From NCBI GenBank assembly GCA_023128965.1, contig JAGMCY010000150.1:1-39444 (forward strand): a DNA stretch of 39,444 bases. The letters run 5' to 3'. The notes beneath the pieces were generated by a model. That model saw only the letters and a list, made by a program, of their open reading frames with translations, did no database searches and was not told the DNA's origin. The translations under genes and the position numbers were made by a program. How positions within the stretch are numbered: the first letter of the stretch is position 1; each line of letters opens with the position of its first letter. Positions 1 through 7,588 of the stretch are shown here, one piece after another. The stretch is from Candidatus Aenigmatarchaeota archaeon. GTDB lineage: Archaea; Aenigmatarchaeota; Aenigmatarchaeia; QMZP01; QMZT01.

Positions 1-258
1 CCTCCCCACATCAAGACCAACCCTTTCTAAGGATTCTCTGGAATAAGAAACGGGGAACATTATGAACAGATCTATCTCCTTTTTATCAGTGAGCCATGTA
101 TCGCGAATGAACGAGCCGGCGATGGTTTTCTCCAGGCCAAGAGGTTTTATCACGTTCTCGGTCACGCCAATAACCTTTTCCAAAACGCCTAACAGTTCCT
201 CCCTTTCGCCCTCGCTGGGCGTTATCCTTTTCAGGACTTTTTTCAGAACATTTTCCAT
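1..258 (-). CDS. cca: CCA-adding enzyme (archaeal class I tRNA nucleotidyltransferase), 5' part only
   Basis: The reading frame starts at ATG 258-256 and runs off the left edge, giving the first 86 residues. It has the archaeal CCA-enzyme N-terminus: a helical start with KRITPSEGER, then the nucleotidyltransferase signature GSFIRDTWL (residues 48-56) followed by KEIDLFIMFP. Glu61 and Asp63 fit two of the three metal-binding carboxylates known in this family (Glu-x-Asp in the A. fulgidus enzyme). The third would lie beyond the window. The enzyme adds or repairs the 3' CCA of tRNAs without a template. That fits the tRNA gene at 19705-19836, which does not encode CCA. An A/T-rich, TATA-like stretch lies at about 282-292 on the minus strand. 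The gene is divergent from the CBS gene at 304. The family call is strong despite truncation by the window edge. Confidence 0.9.
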   Translation of the reverse strand, partial: MENVLKKVLKRITPSEGEREELLGVLEKVIGVTENVIKPLGLEKTIAGSFIRDTWLTDKKEIDLFIMFPVSYSRESLERVGLDVGR

Positions 259-303
259 AGTAAGTTATTTATTTCGTTCCAATTAAAATAAAGTGTCAAA
301 AAC

Positions 304-1143
304 GTGATTTCTATGCCATCCGAAAACCCGATACTAAACATTTTCATTGACACGAGAAAGCCAATAACTGAAATATGTTCAAGAAAACTAGTGATATCTC
401 AAGAAAATGAAAGACTGAGGGATGTTTTGAATTTAATGCTTGCCAAGGGGTTCAGAAAGATACCGATTGTTGACAAACCAAGACATCTGAAGGGGATTGT
501 GACTTCGATTGACATTCTTGATCTCCTCGGAGGCGGGGAGAAATACAAAATCTTCAAGAAGAACAAGAAGAGCATGGATTTGCGCGTGGAAAAATTCATG
601 ACGAGGCACGTGAGAACGATAAACTTCAAAACAAACATAAAGAAATCGATTGAGATTTTCAAAAGAGAAGGTTTCGGGCTTTGTCCTGTTGCGGACTCCA
701 AAAAAATCCTAGGGGTGATTTCAGATCAGGACTTCGTTAAGCAGGTAAACAAAACATTGGGAATCAAGGTATACGAGGTAATGGTGGAGAGACCAATCAT
801 CGCTAAAAAAGGGTACAGCGTATATGACACCGCGAAGATGATGTGCAGGGGCGGATTCAGGAGGCTTCCTGTAGTCGAGGATGATATTCTCTTGGGAATT
901 ATGACACCAACCGATATTCTGCTTTATCTCCATAAAAACGGGATTGAGGACAACCTGGTTCTGGATAGAACGCGGATAGAAAAAGTGATGAATAGGGAGC
1001 CTGTTACCATCCGGGAAGACACGGATTTGTTATCAGCGATCAACGTCATGAAGAGAGAAAATGTGGGAGGATTGCCCGTTGTTGAGGATGACGAGCTTGC
1101 GGGAATAATAACAGAGAGGGACATACTGGAAGTATTGATATGA
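304..1143 (+). CDS. Four-CBS-domain regulatory protein
   Basis: This 279-residue soluble protein is made almost entirely of four CBS modules, at about residues 20-75, 96-147, 157-209 and 226-279. Each ends in the usual hydrophobic-Gly-hydrophobic-(T/S)-x-x-D-I/F pattern (GIVTSIDIL, GVISDQDF, GIMTPTDIL, GIITERDIL). CBS pairs usually bind adenine nucleotides or SAM and act as energy or ligand sensors. No catalytic domain is visible, so the partner is unknown. GTG 304 is the longest start, and ATG 313 is an equally plausible alternative. The stop overlaps the start of the Toprim gene by four bases (ATGA), and dnaG follows, so this is the first gene of a probable three-gene operon. Regulation of primase or of the Toprim protein by nucleotide level is possible but is only inferred from context. 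Confidence 0.85.
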   Translation: MISMPSENPILNIFIDTRKPITEICSRKLVISQENERLRDVLNLMLAKGFRKIPIVDKPRHLKGIVTSIDILDLLGGGEKYKIFKKNKKSMDLRVEKFMTRHVRTINFKTNIKKSIEIFKREGFGLCPVADSKKILGVISDQDFVKQVNKTLGIKVYEVMVERPIIAKKGYSVYDTAKMMCRGGFRRLPVVEDDILLGIMTPTDILLYLHKNGIEDNLVLDRTRIEKVMNREPVTIREDTDLLSAINVMKRENVGGLPVVEDDELAGIITERDILEVLI

Positions 1144-1604
1144 GAAAAAAGCAAAGGATAAACGAAGAAGAGATAATCCGAATGGTAAGGGATTTGGAGG
1201 GAAAACTGGTTATAGTCGAAGGTAAAAACGATAAAAAAGCTTTAAAAAGCCTTGGCGTGAAAAATATTATTGCGATCAATGGAAGGCCGCTCTACGAGGT
1301 GGCGGAGGTCGCGTCAAAATCGAAAAGGGAAATTGTCATATTGACGGATTTTGATAGAAAGGGCAGGGAGATCGAAAAGCGATTGAAAACCCTGCTCCAG
1401 AGACACAAAAAACATCCCAATTCAAAATTAAGGGGAAAGATAATGTCTTTAGGAAAGAATAAAATTGAGGATTTCGGGAATTTGAATAGCCCGAGCCCTC
1501 ATTCGTTTAAGGAGGTTGATATTCATGTCAAAATTAGCGCCGACTTCAATAAAATACGTGATAAAGGCGGAAATAGACGCAAAAGGAGTAATAGAGAAAC
1601 CTGA
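1140..1604 (+). CDS. Small stand-alone Toprim-domain protein (COG1658-like)
   Basis: The protein has 154 residues and an N-terminal Toprim fold: the catalytic glutamate in IVEGKND (Glu27) and the DxD motif in TDFDRKG (Asp70, Asp72). The family includes RNase M5-like and small primase-like archaeal proteins, so nucleic-acid cleavage or processing is likely, with the substrate unknown. The segment NKIEDFGNL (about residues 107-115) looks like the normal end of such proteins. The following roughly 38 residues are Lys/Arg-rich, and most of this tail overlaps dnaG in another frame (1525-1604). The gene starts inside the stop of the upstream CBS gene. The overlap could be real or could mean the conserved protein is shorter in related genomes. 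Confidence 0.75.
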   Translation: MRKKQRINEEEIIRMVRDLEGKLVIVEGKNDKKALKSLGVKNIIAINGRPLYEVAEVASKSKREIVILTDFDRKGREIEKRLKTLLQRHKKHPNSKLRGKIMSLGKNKIEDFGNLNSPSPHSFKEVDIHVKISADFNKIRDKGGNRRKRSNRET

Positions 1605-2748
1605 TGTTATAGGGGCGATATTTGGGCAGACAGAAGGTCTGCTCGGAACTGATCTCGATTTAAGGGAGCTTCAAAGAACAGGAAGGATAGGAAGGATTGA
1701 AGTTCATATAAAATCCGAAAAGGGGAAATCACACGGCGAGGTTATCATCCCTTCTTCTCTTGATTCAGCAGAAACCGCTTTAATAGCAGCCACACTGGAG
1801 ACTATCGAAAGAGTGGGTCCGTGTTTAGCAAAGATAACACTCAAATCGGTTGAGGACACAAGGGAGCTGAAGAGGAAGTTCGTGGTGGACAAGGCAAAGA
1901 CCATTTTGAAGGATTTGTTGGATAATGGGATACAAGACACGTCAAAGATAGCAGAGGAGATAAAAGAGGAGATCAAAACGTACGAAATAACGACTTATCA
2001 CGGTCTTCCATGCGGCCCGAATCTACTGGATTCAGATGAGATAATCGTAGTGGAGGGAAGAGCGGACGTTATAAACCTTGTGAAATACGGGATCAAGAAT
2101 GTAATAGCAATGGAAGGGAGTTCAATCCCCCAGCACATAGTCAATTTGTCGAAGGAGAAAATAACCACGGCCTTCGTTGACGGTGACAGGGGAGGGAGTC
2201 TTAACCTGAAAAGCCTAATGGAGACAACGGATTTGGATTACGTTGCTACCGCTCCCGAAGGGAAGGAAGTTGAAGAGCTTTCGAAAAAAGAGGTTTTCAA
2301 AGCCCTAAGGGAAAAGATATCACCATCCCGGTTCAAATTGGGGAAGTACAGCAATATAGAAAAAAGGGAAATAGCTAGAAAGGAACCGCCTAAAAGGGAG
2401 TTAAGGGAAAGACCAGAAAGGCCAACAAAGGGATTCACTAGGCCGAAAGTCACAAAGGTCACAGAAGATCAGAAAAAAATATTCAAGAAAACGCTTGATG
2501 ATCTCATAGGAACACGAGCTGCTTGTATTTTTGATTCAACATTCAACCTTTTGGGCAAGGTTCCTGTAAAGGAGTTGCAAAACACGTTGAAAACTGTTGA
2601 CAATCCCTATGCAGTGATATTTGACGGAAAGGTTGACTACGTACTGGATATGATAGCAAGGAAGAAGGGCATAAAGTTTTTGGTTGGGATGGAAAAGGAA
2701 AACATAAGATCCCCCATCAACATCCTATCAAAGCAGGACATCACATAA
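1525..2748 (+). CDS. dnaG: Archaeal DnaG-type primase / exosome-associated DnaG
   Basis: The product has 407 residues. The N-terminal region carries the archaeal DnaG signature YVIKAEIDAKGVIEKPDVIG followed by AIFGQTEGLLG (to about residue 41). The Toprim domain lies at about 171-250, with the catalytic glutamate in VVEGRADV (Glu178) and the acidic motif FVDGDRGG (Asp219, Asp221). A Lys/Arg/Pro-rich linker (about 270-320) precedes a conserved C-terminal domain. Archaeal DnaG can synthesise short RNA primers in vitro and also binds the RNA exosome as a poly(A)-preferring subunit. ATG 1525 is chosen because a strong Shine-Dalgarno (GGAGG at 1511-1515) lies about 9 nt upstream and residue 1 fits family starts. 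An in-frame TTG at 1516 is less likely. It is the last gene of the CBS-Toprim-dnaG operon. Confidence 0.93.
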   Translation: MSKLAPTSIKYVIKAEIDAKGVIEKPDVIGAIFGQTEGLLGTDLDLRELQRTGRIGRIEVHIKSEKGKSHGEVIIPSSLDSAETALIAATLETIERVGPCLAKITLKSVEDTRELKRKFVVDKAKTILKDLLDNGIQDTSKIAEEIKEEIKTYEITTYHGLPCGPNLLDSDEIIVVEGRADVINLVKYGIKNVIAMEGSSIPQHIVNLSKEKITTAFVDGDRGGSLNLKSLMETTDLDYVATAPEGKEVEELSKKEVFKALREKISPSRFKLGKYSNIEKREIARKEPPKRELRERPERPTKGFTRPKVTKVTEDQKKIFKKTLDDLIGTRAACIFDSTFNLLGKVPVKELQNTLKTVDNPYAVIFDGKVDYVLDMIARKKGIKFLVGMEKENIRSPINILSKQDIT

Positions 2749-2801
2749 ATTAATATAACTACAAAGCCAATTATTCAACAGACAAAAGATTAGGTGAGAG
2801 G

Positions 2802-3833
2802 ATGGAAGATTTGCTGAAAAAGCTCGTTGAATGCCCTTCGATTTCAGGTTATGAAAAGAACATCAGAGATCTGATATCCAAGGAGATCAGACCCCATGTT
2901 GATGAAGTGAAGGTTGATAAAATCGGGAATCTTATATGCAGGAAGGGTTCTGGTTCTCCAAAGATCATGTTGGCAGCACACATGGATGAAGTGGGTTTGA
3001 TGGTGAAATATATAGACGAGAAGGGTTTCATAAGGTTCGAGCCTGTTGGTGGATGGGACCCTAAAATTTTACTCGCCAGAAAGTTCGAAATACATGGTTC
3101 AAAGGGTCCTCTCGTAGCGGTGATAGGATCAAAACCGATTCACCTGCAGGAGAGAGAAGAGGAAAAGAAGCCCGTGAAGATAAAAGAGATGTTCATTGAT
3201 ATAGGAGCGAAAAACAGAAAAGAAGCCGAAAGGATGGGTGTTAATGTAGGGGATTTCATCACGAACCACGGAGAATTCAACAAAATTGGCGGTTCCAAGG
3301 TGACGGGATACGGATTTGATGACCGTGTTGGTTGCTTGGAACTGATAGAGGTCATGAAAAATCTCAAAAATTTCAAGGGAACGGTTTATGCCGTGGGAAC
3401 CGTGAAGGAGGAGATAGGGTTGGTTGGGATAAGGGGTTCAGCATTCGGCTTAAATCCCGACATTGTGATAGCCATTGACGTCACGACAAGCGGTGACACG
3501 CCTGAATTGAAGCCGCATGAAGCCATAGCAAGAATAAGTGAAGGTCCCACGCTCGTAATCAAAGACGCGATAAGCATAGTTCAGAATGAAATAAAGAAAT
3601 GGGTTCAGGACGTTGCTAAGAAAAACAAGATAAAATTGCAGTTTGACATCCTTTCACATGGTGCAACCGATGCCTCTATAACCCCAATGATAAGGGAGGG
3701 CATACCATCACTTTCAATACTAACGCCTTCACGTTACTTACACACACCCGTTGAGATTGTGGATATGAATGACGTGAAGAATTCTGCAAAACTCGTCACA
3801 GAGCTCGTGAAAACAGCGTACAAACATTTCTAA
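2802..3833 (+). CDS. M42-family (TET-type) metallo-aminopeptidase
   Basis: This is a 343-residue M42 peptidase of the glutamyl aminopeptidase/deblocking aminopeptidase group. These form large tetrahedral complexes that trim peptides released by the proteasome. All expected di-metal and catalytic residues are visible: His60 and Asp62 in AAHMDEVG, the bridging aspartate in GYGFDDRVG (Asp173 or Asp174), Glu203-Glu204 in VKEEIG, Asp226 in AIDVTTSGD and His314 in RYLHTP. The protein is cytoplasmic, with no signal peptide. A GGTGAG Shine-Dalgarno is placed just before ATG 2802. It lies 53 bp after dnaG and may share its transcript. It ends 2 bp from the convergent OB-fold gene. Substrate preference (Glu/Asp, Leu or Lys type) cannot be told from the sequence alone. 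Confidence 0.92.
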   Translation: MEDLLKKLVECPSISGYEKNIRDLISKEIRPHVDEVKVDKIGNLICRKGSGSPKIMLAAHMDEVGLMVKYIDEKGFIRFEPVGGWDPKILLARKFEIHGSKGPLVAVIGSKPIHLQEREEEKKPVKIKEMFIDIGAKNRKEAERMGVNVGDFITNHGEFNKIGGSKVTGYGFDDRVGCLELIEVMKNLKNFKGTVYAVGTVKEEIGLVGIRGSAFGLNPDIVIAIDVTTSGDTPELKPHEAIARISEGPTLVIKDAISIVQNEIKKWVQDVAKKNKIKLQFDILSHGATDASITPMIREGIPSLSILTPSRYLHTPVEIVDMNDVKNSAKLVTELVKTAYKHF

Positions 3834-3835
3834 CT

Positions 3836-4225
3836 TCACATTATATTCACGTTTCCACGTATTGGTATTACCTCTAGTTCACCCCTGTACAACTGGACAT
3901 TCCCTATGATATTAATTTCGTTCCCATTACTTATTTCACTCACGTTCACGTTATTGATCTCGAGAAATTCCAGTATATCCTCCCAGATCACGACCTTCAC
4001 CTTTCCTGTATCATCTTTAAGATCGAAAAATACATGACCCTTGCTCCTGAACATTCCCGTTATCTCACCCGTCACATTCACGGTTTTTCCTGTGAATGAC
4101 CTATCAATATCGCCTATATTCACGTGAAATGATAAATTTTGACTGGTGATAATATACAAAAGAACAAGGCTTACAGACACCCCAATAACGGATATCTTCA
4201 CCAAAATATTCTCATTCATTTTCAC
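3836..4225 (-). CDS. Membrane-anchored OB-fold (tRNA-anti-like) nucleic-acid-binding protein
   Basis: The protein has 129 residues: one N-terminal membrane segment (about residues 9-27) and then a single OB-fold. The OB-fold has the typical pattern GKTVNVTGEI, HVFFDLKDDTGKVKVVIWED and GNEINIIGNVQLYRGELEVI, as in tRNA-anti/RPA-type domains. The fold would face the outside if the short N-terminus is cytoplasmic. It might then bind extracellular nucleic acid or sugar, or act in DNA uptake, but this is inference. Its first 14 bases overlap the end of the upstream ThpR gene, so the two are co-transcribed. I do not recognise a named family. Confidence 0.7.
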   Translation of the reverse strand: MKMNENILVKISVIGVSVSLVLLYIITSQNLSFHVNIGDIDRSFTGKTVNVTGEITGMFRSKGHVFFDLKDDTGKVKVVIWEDILEFLEINNVNVSEISNGNEINIIGNVQLYRGELEVIPIRGNVNIM

Positions 4226-4766
4226 GACCCAATTTAAATACAGCCAAATCGCTATATATAGGACCCTTTTTTGTCAGCATACTCAACTTCAACTTCACTT
4301 CATTCACGTTCATTTCACCTACGTTCACGTTTTTTGATTCATCCATGAATTTAAGCAAGATATCCTTGTTTTTACTTGACTTGACCCTTCCTATTGTCAA
4401 ATGAGGGGAAAAATTCTTCTTGCCCACTTTCACAAAATCGTTCACCTTTTTCATTATCTTCACCAATTCATCTTCACCTTTATTTAAACCCAACCACAGT
4501 GTCCTTATGTAGGGAGGACTTCCGAAATAGCCAACACCATTGATACTTATTTTGAATTCACCCTCATTTTTCAAGCATTCTTCCAGAGATTTCTTTATTC
4601 CCTTAACTTCATTTTCATTCACATCACCAAGAAATTTTACCGTGAAATGAAGGTTTTCAGACCCAACCAACTTTGTATCTATGTCCATATCTTTTAATTG
4701 TTTCTGTATTTTCACTACTTTGTTTACTAGTTTCTTGTCGATATCAATCGATATAAAACATCTCAT
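4212..4766 (-). CDS. thpR: RNA 2',3'-cyclic phosphodiesterase (ThpR/LigT, 2H family)
   Basis: This 184-residue protein belongs to the 2H phosphoesterase superfamily. Both catalytic HxT motifs are present: His40 in NLHFTVKFLGD and His122 in FSPHLTIGRV, with the usual spacing. ThpR opens 2',3'-cyclic phosphates on RNA to 2'-phosphates, and LigT-type enzymes can also make 2'-5' RNA links in vitro. Its length is normal for the family. The ATG start at 4766 lies about 25-30 nt from a TATA-like element on the minus strand (see the promoter entry). The gene overlaps the OB-fold membrane protein downstream. A role in RNA end healing would suit a genome with RtcB and archease, but the link is by function only. 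Confidence 0.92.
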   Translation of the reverse strand: MRCFISIDIDKKLVNKVVKIQKQLKDMDIDTKLVGSENLHFTVKFLGDVNENEVKGIKKSLEECLKNEGEFKISINGVGYFGSPPYIRTLWLGLNKGEDELVKIMKKVNDFVKVGKKNFSPHLTIGRVKSSKNKDILLKFMDESKNVNVGEMNVNEVKLKLSMLTKKGPIYSDLAVFKLGRENE

Positions 4767-4784
4767 AAAAGGTATTGTGAAGAT

Positions 4785-4834
4785 GTATATATAAAATTTT
4801 CATTTCACATCAACTTCACAAAAATATTTAAATA
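4785..4834. promoter_or_regulatory. Divergent TATA boxes for thpR (minus) and the AAA+ ATPase gene (plus)
   Basis: On the minus strand the run TTTATATATA (about 4786-4796) lies about 25 nt before the ATG at 4766. On the plus strand ATATTTAAATA is centred near 4829, 26-27 nt before ATG 4856, so that transcript would be essentially leaderless. Neither gene shows a Shine-Dalgarno motif at its start. This is a motif call from spacing and composition only. Confidence 0.65.
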
Positions 4835-4855
4835 CTTTCCTAATTATATGAAATT

Positions 4856-5932
4856 ATGAACTCGGATATGAATTTAAGTGAAAAGTACATGAACATGTTC
4901 AGCTGGAAAGAGAACCCGTTCAGCTTCAAGATACTGCCCGATCTTTTTGTCGGTTACCTGAAGGAGATGGAGAGGATATCCACCAGTATACAAAATAAAG
5001 ATAAATTCTTCCTGTTGGTCGGTCCCACGGGTTCAGGGAAGACAACACTCATGAAGTTTCTGACGAAAAAATTCGATAAAGAGAAAATGATCTTTTACCT
5101 TTCCAAACCTCCGGGTAAACCTGAAGACTGGGTGAAGATATTCACGAACTTCATAGGATTCGGAATATTAGAAAGATTATTTTCACGCAGAACCCCCGAT
5201 ATATACAACCTCAGTGAATGGGTGAACAAGAAAATGAAGAACAAGGACATGGTTTTGCTCGTTGATGAAAGCCACGAAGCCAGCATAGAAACGCTGGAAT
5301 GGTTAAGAACATTAACGGATCAGATAGACAATCTTTCGATTGTCATCGCAGGCCTGCCAACGCTGGAGTCAATCCTTAGGGACAACCTCGAAACGTTCAC
5401 GAGGAGGGTTAACATAAGGGTGGAGCTCGCGAACCTGACAAAATCGGAAACCAGAGAACTCATAAAAAGGAGGATAGAGTGGGCAGGAGGAGAAGACATA
5501 AAGCCATTCACATCAGAAACGATTGAACACATATACGAAAAGACAGGCGGATTTCCAAGAGAAGTGATAAGGATATGCAGCGATCTCGTGCAGAAGGCTA
5601 TCGAAAACCACATATCAACCATAGACATGAATTTCCTCGAGGATTCCGAGGTCACCGCACCCAAAAGAATCCATTTGGGTTCAATGAATGCTCTGCCTTC
5701 AAAACAGAGAAATATACTCGAAATACTGGGGAAACACGGAGAGCTAACGCCTGCGGAAATCGTGGAGAAAATGGATTTAGATGCTTACAAAAGCAGGGAT
5801 AACGCGATAAGGTCCATCAACAACATACTCAAAAGGCTTGTAAAGGAAGGGATGTTGATAAGGAAAAGGAGAGGGAAAAGCTACCAATACGCGGTATCCG
5901 ATAAGATAACGACATTGATGGTTAATGCATAA
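4856..5932 (+). CDS. AAA+ ATPase with C-terminal winged-helix domain
   Basis: This 358-residue P-loop ATPase has Walker A GPTGSGKT (56-63), Walker B LLVDESH (134-140), a sensor-1-like segment IVIAGLP (162-168), arginines Arg183-Arg184 in a possible finger position, and the sensor-2 motif GGFPREV (231-237). Residues from about 275 form a winged helix (LTPAEIVEKM, then a basic wing RKRRGKSYQYAV). The layout resembles Orc1/Cdc6-like and ExeA/TniB-type AAA proteins. The N-terminal motif WKENPFSF is typical of the latter. It could be a DNA-bound remodeller or a regulator, and no transposase is nearby. The start follows from the TATA box about 26 nt upstream. The next gene encodes a PRC-barrel protein with its own promoter. 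Exact function is unknown. Confidence 0.8.
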   Translation: MNSDMNLSEKYMNMFSWKENPFSFKILPDLFVGYLKEMERISTSIQNKDKFFLLVGPTGSGKTTLMKFLTKKFDKEKMIFYLSKPPGKPEDWVKIFTNFIGFGILERLFSRRTPDIYNLSEWVNKKMKNKDMVLLVDESHEASIETLEWLRTLTDQIDNLSIVIAGLPTLESILRDNLETFTRRVNIRVELANLTKSETRELIKRRIEWAGGEDIKPFTSETIEHIYEKTGGFPREVIRICSDLVQKAIENHISTIDMNFLEDSEVTAPKRIHLGSMNALPSKQRNILEILGKHGELTPAEIVEKMDLDAYKSRDNAIRSINNILKRLVKEGMLIRKRRGKSYQYAVSDKITTLMVNA

Positions 5933-5933
5933 A

Positions 5934-5990
5934 TTTTTAAATACTTCATTTTCATAATATACACATGTCATTATCAAGGAGAGGGTTTTT
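5934..5990 (+). promoter_or_regulatory. TATA box and Shine-Dalgarno for the PRC-barrel gene
   Basis: TTTTTAAATAC at about 5934-5944 would place the transcription start near 5965. A strong ribosome binding site, AAGGAGAGG, lies at about 5978-5986 just before ATG 5991. This gene therefore appears leadered, unlike the two genes flanking it. Confidence 0.65.
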
Positions 5991-6251
5991 ATGGAAGAAA
6001 GAATAAGAAGCAGGGACCTTATGGGTAAGATTTTAGTTTCAGAGGAAAGCGGAAAGAAATTCGGAGTGGTCGGAGACCTTGACTATATTGTAGAATCAGG
6101 CGAGCTCGTAAACCTTGTTCTGGTGCAACCAACAAAGCACACGAATGAACTAAACTTGCAGGAAGACGACAAGGGAAGGGTTCTAGTTCCGTTCTCTGCG
6201 GTGAAATCTGTAGGAGATTTCGTCATAGTAACTGAAAAAGACATAATCTAA
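5991..6251 (+). CDS. PRC-barrel domain protein
   Basis: This 86-residue protein is a single PRC-barrel: a beta-rich start (SRDLMGKILVS), then GKKFGVVGDLDYIVESGELVNLVL and the closing segment VLVPFSAVKSVGDFVIV. Stand-alone PRC-barrels of about 80 residues are common in archaea. The fold is known from photosynthetic reaction centre H subunits and the RNA-processing protein RimM. The archaeal versions are of unknown role, with RNA processing or cell division (CdpB-like) suggested for some. Here it sits between a winged-helix AAA+ ATPase and a small HTH protein. It has a good Shine-Dalgarno and its own TATA box, which fix the start. Confidence 0.85.
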   Translation: MEERIRSRDLMGKILVSEESGKKFGVVGDLDYIVESGELVNLVLVQPTKHTNELNLQEDDKGRVLVPFSAVKSVGDFVIVTEKDII

Positions 6252-6280
6252 GTTCGCATTTCTCCTATTTCTGCTTTTGA

Positions 6281-6293
6281 TAGGTATATAAAT
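6281..6293 (+). promoter_or_regulatory. TATA box of the small HTH gene
   Basis: GGTATATAAAT (about 6283-6293) is centred 27-29 nt before ATG 6317 and is preceded by A/G-rich bases that could serve as BRE. No Shine-Dalgarno lies before the ATG, so the mRNA is probably leaderless. Confidence 0.65.
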
Positions 6294-6316
6294 TTGACCC
6301 CGTCAATATAGTAATT

Positions 6317-6619
6317 ATGACAAGGAAAAACTACTACAAAAACACGGTAAAAAACGTTATACGGATCCTCAATTTACTCAAAAAATCAGGACAAGATGGC
6401 GAACTCGTCACCATCTCGAAAATCTCGAAACTGACAGGTCTTCACAAATGGACCGTTTCTCGAACGATAGATTTGTATATGTCCCCCTATGTCGAAATAA
6501 TGATTCCAGAAGGTTTTGAGGATGTTGGTTTGAAAATAAAATTCGTGAAACTGAAGGACCCGGATATAAAAAAGGAACAGGTTTTGAGATTCCTGAAACT
6601 GCGAAGTCTCACTTTTTAA
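6317..6619 (+). CDS. Small helix-turn-helix protein
   Basis: This 100-residue protein contains a recognisable HTH at about residues 33-55 (VTISKISKLTGLHKWTVSRT), preceded by a helix (VIRILNLLKK) and followed by a wing-like, more acidic C-terminal part. The size and layout suit a transcriptional regulator or DNA-binding accessory protein. No ligand-binding domain is present. The start is supported by a TATA box about 28 nt upstream. Its stop overlaps the end of the convergent radA by four bases. I do not recognise a named family. Confidence 0.7.
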   Translation: MTRKNYYKNTVKNVIRILNLLKKSGQDGELVTISKISKLTGLHKWTVSRTIDLYMSPYVEIMIPEGFEDVGLKIKFVKLKDPDIKKEQVLRFLKLRSLTF

Positions 6620-7551
6620 TCCCTCACACCCTCGGTTATCAGTCTGAATACAGCCTCGCCTTCCGGAAGACTTGGAGAATCAATGAGTTTCGCTATTCTT
6701 TTATCACCTTTGGATCTCCTGAGGTACACGCGGAACGTCGCCTGATGCCCCAGTATGTGACCTCCTATTGGAACTGTAGGATCACCAAACAAAACGTCAG
6801 GCCTTGCCATGACCTGGTTGGTTACATAAATCGCCAAATTGTAGACATCAGCGATTCTCTGCAAATAATGGAGGTGTCTGTTGAGTTTTTGCTGCCGGTT
6901 AGCGAGGGTCCCCCTTCCCGTGTAATCCGACCTGAAGGATGATGTTAATGAATCGACCACTAACAATTTCACGTTTCCCCTTTTTATGACTTCCTCAGCC
7001 TTTTCGGCTAGAATGACCTGATGATCAGAATTGTAAGCCCTAGCAACGAATATATTTTTCATAGCCTTCTCTGGGTCGATGCCAAGGGCCTCTGCCATAT
7101 GCCTTACTCTTTCCGGCCTGAATGTCTGCTCCGTGTCTATGAATATCGCCTTTCCCCCCAAACCCCCCTTTTCTTTTGGGAGCTGGACAGAAACAGCGAG
7201 TTGATGAGCGAGCTGTGATTTACCTGAACCAAAAGCACCATGCATTTCGGTTATAGCCTGCGTCTCGATCCCTCCGCCAAGAAGACCGTCCAATGTTTTT
7301 GAACATGTGGTTATCCTGCCTATTTTTTCCCTTTTTTCCAAAACATCCTTTGCGGTTTCGAAACCCATCTTGAGTTTCTGCCTGGCCGCTGCTATGATTT
7401 TGTTCGCTGTCTCCACGCCTATCCCCGTCGCCGCAGAAAGTTCACCGGCTGAGGAGGCCGCGATGCTCATGAGGTTGTCATAGCCGGCTTCTTTCATTTT
7501 TTCCAGTGTTTTATCACCGACACCCGGAAGTTCTTCGATACCCTTTGTCAT
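6616..7551 (-). CDS. radA: RadA recombinase
   Basis: This 311-residue archaeal RecA/Rad51-family recombinase forms filaments on single-stranded DNA and catalyses strand exchange in homologous recombination. It has an N-terminal helix-hairpin-helix domain (ELPGVGDKTLEKMKEAGYD, residues 7-25), the polymerisation segment (SAATGIGVETANKI), Walker A GAFGSGKS (105-112), Walker B LLVVDS with Asp200, and the DNA-binding loop 2 region around the PTVPIGGHILGH segment. No intein is present, although RadA is a common intein host in archaea. The length is slightly short of the usual 315-350. It lies 37 bp downstream of the RPA gene on the same strand, a recombination operon. AGGGGAT lies just upstream of ATG 7551 as a possible Shine-Dalgarno. 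Confidence 0.97.
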   Translation of the reverse strand: MTKGIEELPGVGDKTLEKMKEAGYDNLMSIAASSAGELSAATGIGVETANKIIAAARQKLKMGFETAKDVLEKREKIGRITTCSKTLDGLLGGGIETQAITEMHGAFGSGKSQLAHQLAVSVQLPKEKGGLGGKAIFIDTEQTFRPERVRHMAEALGIDPEKAMKNIFVARAYNSDHQVILAEKAEEVIKRGNVKLLVVDSLTSSFRSDYTGRGTLANRQQKLNRHLHYLQRIADVYNLAIYVTNQVMARPDVLFGDPTVPIGGHILGHQATFRVYLRRSKGDKRIAKLIDSPSLPEGEAVFRLITEGVRD

Positions 7552-7588
7552 ATAAATCCCCTTAGCATTAATATTTCACTTTAATATT

